Notes under the pieces: generated by a model
What the model was told of the DNA's origin: nothing
Database searches by the model: none
What the model saw: only the letters and a program-made list of their open reading frames with translations
Assembly: GCA_003152975.1 (NCBI GenBank)
Contig: PMBP01000184.1
Span: 1 to 8,280, forward strand
Length of the DNA: 8,280 nt
From: Phycisphaerales bacterium
GTDB lineage: Bacteria; Planctomycetota; Phycisphaerae; Sedimentisphaerales; Anaerohalosphaeraceae
Reading direction: 5' to 3'
Shown here: one piece after another, positions 5,946 to 8,280 of the stretch
Numbering within the stretch: the stretch's first letter is position 1
Layout of the letters: each line of letters opens with the position of its first letter
Made by a program: the position numbers and the translations under genes

Positions 5946-6503
5946 ATGCAAGTCAGCTTTTCATGGTCATTAAATAAACATCAATACTATCAGTGGTGCA
6001 AGCTCTCTAAAAATCTGTATCCGGACATGACACATATAATTACCGGATTCAAACAAGTATCGGTATTGTGCTTGTTGATTCTATGTTGCCTGATTGATCG
6101 AATGTTACTCCCGATCTGTGGATTGGTGATCCTCGTTATTTTGGCTGATCTAATATATTCCTACACTTCAACTCGGCGGAACTGGAAACGACACAAGGAA
6201 CTCTTTGGGAGCAAGGTTTCTGTCTTGGCGACAGACGATATGCTTCAGATTACCTACCCAGGTCATATCGAGGAAGTTCGCTGGGAAGTGTTTCACGGAT
6301 TGTCTGTAACCCAATACGCAATTTATTTGAAAAGTAAATACTTCATTCATATGTATCCAAGGTTCTGTTTCGCACATGAACAGGATTGGACGGCTTTTGT
6401 CGAACTGGCTTCCAAGTCAATTCAGGTTCAACCCTCACCTGACAAGAAACCGAGTACCGAAGGGCAGAAATCGGAAGATATGATTTCCGGAAATAACTCT
6501 TGA
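5946..6503 (+). CDS. YcxB-like membrane protein, function unknown
   Basis: The 185-residue protein has a soluble N-terminal 34 residues, two membrane segments (about 35-50 and 54-73, with several cysteines in the first), a basic stretch (TRRNWKRHKE) and a cytoplasmic C-terminal domain. The order of two membrane helices followed by a beta-rich domain with an EVRWEVFHGL motif (W113), an IYLKSKYFIHMYPR strand pair and a F-HEQDWTAFVELA helix matches YcxB-like proteins as I remember them. No biochemical role is established for that family. The last 25 residues are polar and probably disordered. The gene starts one base after the hldD stop and uses a Shine-Dalgarno in hldD. It is clearly AT-richer than hldD and the next gene: bases 6001-6060 have 21 G/C, against 32 in 5581-5640. 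This suggests later acquisition. Confidence is good for the gene, moderate for the family. Confidence 0.72.
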   Translation: MQVSFSWSLNKHQYYQWCKLSKNLYPDMTHIITGFKQVSVLCLLILCCLIDRMLLPICGLVILVILADLIYSYTSTRRNWKRHKELFGSKVSVLATDDMLQITYPGHIEEVRWEVFHGLSVTQYAIYLKSKYFIHMYPRFCFAHEQDWTAFVELASKSIQVQPSPDKKPSTEGQKSEDMISGNNS

Positions 6504-6530
6504 TTACTTCAATGTGGATGTGACTCATCT

Positions 6531-7076
6531 ATGCCGATAACGCCGTATCATTTCGGGCCGTCGGGGCTGCTGGGGCTGCTGTTTCGCCGGTGGATCGATC
6601 CGGTGGTGTTTGTCGCGGCCAATATCGTGGTGGATGTCGAGGTCCTGGTGTCGTTTTTTCGCCTCAGCAATGAAACGGCGCATCGCGTGTGGCATGTCCA
6701 CACGCTGCTAATTGGCGGGATCGTGGGCGGGCTCTTCGGCCTGGCGTGCTGGGATATCCGGCCGGTTCGGCGGCTGATCGAGCGGATCGGGCGAGCACTG
6801 CGTATCCCCTATACGGCCACCGTCGGCAAGATGATTCTGGGCGGGGCGCTGGGCATCTGGCTGCATGTCCTGATCGACAGCGTCTATCACTACGATGTCC
6901 AGCCCCTGTGGCCGTGGCCGTACAACCCCTTCCACCGGATGTGGATCGGCTTTTACTCCGAGCCGCAGGTCCGGCACTGGGTTCGTGTGAGCTGTCTGGT
7001 CTGTCTGGTCGCCGCGATGGTCGTGTGGCGGTGGATCGTCGCGAGGAGCAGGCGGCGGTTGAAACCTCGCCCGTAA
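6531..7076 (+). CDS. Putative membrane-bound metal-dependent hydrolase, YdjM/DUF457-like
   Basis: The 181-residue protein resembles the YdjM-type inner-membrane hydrolase family. It starts MPITPYHFGPSGLLG (H7 conserved in such proteins). It has D35 at the end of the first hydrophobic segment, an HRVWHVHT cluster (H51, H55, H57), and the motif WLHVLIDSVYHYDVQP with H112, D116, H120 and D122, which could bind a metal. Hydrophobic segments lie at about 25-43, 58-74, 100-116 and 150-170. It ends in a basic tail (ARSRRRLKPR). The substrate is unknown, and the hydrolase label rests on family naming, not on a proven reaction. It begins 27 nt after the YcxB-like gene and has no clear Shine-Dalgarno, so it may rely on read-through from upstream. 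GC content is high again (43 of 60 in 6721-6780). Confidence 0.7.
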   Translation: MPITPYHFGPSGLLGLLFRRWIDPVVFVAANIVVDVEVLVSFFRLSNETAHRVWHVHTLLIGGIVGGLFGLACWDIRPVRRLIERIGRALRIPYTATVGKMILGGALGIWLHVLIDSVYHYDVQPLWPWPYNPFHRMWIGFYSEPQVRHWVRVSCLVCLVAAMVVWRWIVARSRRRLKPRP

Positions 7077-7186
7077 TGGCGCAGGCACTCGGCGATTTTC
7101 GATTTGCGAAGCGCGAGGGGATTTGAGACAATCAGCCATAATCGGGTCAACCGATCGGCAAATTCAACACGAAAGGCAAGTCGAAT

Positions 7187-7744
7187 ATGGTCAAGCGAAT
7201 CATCGGCTATTTTCTCAAGGGGTTATTGGTCTTCGTGCCGGCGGTGCTGACGGTCCTTACGGCGGTGTGGGCGGTGACCAAGCTGGACACGCTGCTGCGG
7301 GATCTGCTGAAGGTGAATGTACCCGGACAGGGCATCGCGATCACGGTTCTGGGGATTACCCTGATCGGTTTTTTCGCTTCGCACTGGGTCGGCTGGCGGT
7401 TGTTTTTGCTGGTCGATTCGCTCTTTGCCCGTGTGCCCCTGGTCAAGCTGCTCTACGGTTCGCTGCGGGATTTCATCGCGGCCTTCGCCGGCGAGCGCAA
7501 GAGCTTCGACAAGCCGGTCGTGGCGGAGATTGCGGCGGGCGGGCCGAATGTCATCGGCTTTGTCACCCGCGACGATCTGACCAGCCTGGGACTTCCCGGC
7601 CAGGTTTCGGTCTATCTGCCGCAGTCGTACAACTTCGCCGGCCAGCTTTTGATCTTCCCGGCCGAGCGCGTCCGGCCGTTGCCGGTGGATAGCTCGGCGG
7701 CGATGGCGTTCATCGTCTCCGGCGGCGTGGCCGGTCCGGCCTGA
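7187..7744 (+). CDS. DUF502 family membrane protein
   Basis: This 185-residue protein has the layout of DUF502 proteins: a first membrane helix (about residues 5-29, with the FVPAVLTVLTAVWAV core), a short loop with VPGQGIAI, a second helix (about 50-66), then the family hallmark ARVPLVKLLYGSLRDFI (about 81-97). A soluble beta-rich domain follows, with VIGFVTRDD, VSVYLPQSYNFAGQLLIFP and a closing SSAAMAFIVSGGV. The biochemical function of DUF502 in bacteria is unknown; the plant LIKE-COV proteins belong to the same family. The only ribosome binding site candidate is AAAGG at 7172-7176, about 10 nt upstream. The 110 nt before the start contain no convincing promoter. The next gene begins 11 nt after the stop. 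Confidence 0.88.
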   Translation: MVKRIIGYFLKGLLVFVPAVLTVLTAVWAVTKLDTLLRDLLKVNVPGQGIAITVLGITLIGFFASHWVGWRLFLLVDSLFARVPLVKLLYGSLRDFIAAFAGERKSFDKPVVAEIAAGGPNVIGFVTRDDLTSLGLPGQVSVYLPQSYNFAGQLLIFPAERVRPLPVDSSAAMAFIVSGGVAGPA

Positions 7745-7755
7745 GCGCGACGGCC

Positions 7756-8280
7756 ATGCAGATCCGACTGTTCGACGAATCGCAGATTGACCCGGCAACC
7801 GGCGCGGCACTTCGGGGCTTGTTGGCGGAATGCTTTCCACACAATTCGCGTCTCTTTTCGGCCAACCGGCATTGGCGCGGGAATGTGCCCTTATTCACTT
7901 CGATCGCCACAGACAAAACCCATGTGGTCGCCTGCGCCGTCGTGATCGACCGCACCATTCGCATCGACGGTCGGCCGGTCCGCGTGGCGGGCGTGGGCAA
8001 TGTCTGCGTCCTGCCGGACTATCGCGGCGGGGGAGTCGTCGATCGGATCCTGCTGGCGGCGATGGAGGAAGCGGCAGGCCGCCAATTCGAGTGGGGCATG
8101 CTCTTTTGCCGGCCGGAGATCATGAAGGTCTATGAGCGAACGGGCTGGCAATCGTGCATGGATCGGCGATTCGTCCGCACCGACCACCAGACCGGTCAGG
8201 CCGTCGAAATCCCGGCCGACCACGGCAAGATGTTCCTGCGGATCGGGTATCGCCCGCTGCCGGCCGGCGACATCGACCTG
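7756..8280 (+). CDS. GNAT-family N-acetyltransferase, 3' end outside window
   Basis: The frame from ATG 7756 is open to the window edge (175 codons), so the gene is cut at its 3' end. A GNAT acetyl-CoA fold is suggested by the order of elements: a substrate-side N-terminus, strand VVACAVVID, then VAGVGNVCVLPDYRGGGVVDRIL. The last stretch is the acetyl-CoA pyrophosphate loop, R90-G-G-G93-V-V, close to the usual R/Q-x-x-G-x-G/A but with V at the last position. An amphipathic helix (LAAMEEAA) and the later strand GMLFCRPEIMKVYERTGW follow, including the Tyr-x-x-x-Gly-Trp typical of the fold. The acceptor substrate is unknown. The start lies 11 nt after the DUF502 stop with only a weak GAG-rich stretch before it, so coupling to that gene is likely. 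Confidence 0.85.
   Translation, partial: MQIRLFDESQIDPATGAALRGLLAECFPHNSRLFSANRHWRGNVPLFTSIATDKTHVVACAVVIDRTIRIDGRPVRVAGVGNVCVLPDYRGGGVVDRILLAAMEEAAGRQFEWGMLFCRPEIMKVYERTGWQSCMDRRFVRTDHQTGQAVEIPADHGKMFLRIGYRPLPAGDIDL

Noticed and set aside
7123..7142. TTGAGA and CATAAT as a promoter for the DUF502 gene
   Set aside because: The gap between the boxes is only 8 nt, too short for a promoter.
7141..7155. Small inverted repeat ATCGG/CCGAT before the DUF502 gene
   Set aside because: Five-base arms are expected by chance and no T-run or promoter accompanies them.
7123..7692. Plus-strand frame of 189 codons overlapping the DUF502 gene
   Set aside because: The DUF502 frame carries the family motifs; this one is low-complexity Gly/Arg/Ala-rich shadow.
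7223..7840. Minus-strand open frame of 205 codons opposite the DUF502 gene
   Set aside because: It spans the junction of two recognisable + strand genes and shows no domain.

Overview
The window is a GC-rich stretch of bacterial chromosome in which every supported gene reads on the + strand. It combines an alternative spermidine pathway (carboxyspermidine route), an ADP-heptose epimerase for lipopolysaccharide inner core, a DUF502 membrane protein and several small membrane proteins. This points to a diderm, free-living bacterium. My best guess from overall gene style is a Planctomycetota (Phycisphaerae-like) genome, but no marker gene in the window proves it.

Layout. Positions 1-459 hold the C-terminal end of a carboxynorspermidine/saccharopine dehydrogenase-family enzyme. 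It is followed by a 53-residue two-helix membrane peptide (495-656), a frameshifted WapI-type immunity gene (671-1086), and nspC, the decarboxylase that completes the spermidine pathway (1138-2280). Positions 2330-3958 carry a flavodoxin-fold FMN protein with an Isf-like cysteine motif and an ApbE flavin transferase, separated by 9 nt. A stand-alone receiver-domain response regulator follows (4038-4436). Positions 4483-4787 look like a self-contained unit: an inverted repeat, an extended -10 promoter, a 31-residue hydrophobic peptide gene and a strong intrinsic terminator.

A new transcription unit starts at a TTGACA-N17-TATCCT promoter (4863-4891) and reads through hldD (4943-5944), an AT-rich YcxB-like membrane protein whose Shine-Dalgarno lies in the last codons of hldD (5946-6503), a YdjM-type membrane hydrolase (6531-7076), a DUF502 protein (7187-7744) and a GNAT acetyltransferase cut by the window edge (7756-8280).

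How they work together. The first and fourth genes are consecutive steps of one pathway, although two unrelated small genes lie between them. The flavodoxin-like protein and ApbE share flavin chemistry, but no ApbE target is visible. Two visibly AT-richer genes (WapI-like and YcxB-like) sit inside GC-rich housekeeping strings and look like separately acquired accessory genes. I see no mobile element, tRNA, rRNA or CRISPR array, and no complete defence or toxin system. The items most worth a second look are the broken orphan immunity gene and the small-peptide transcription unit.
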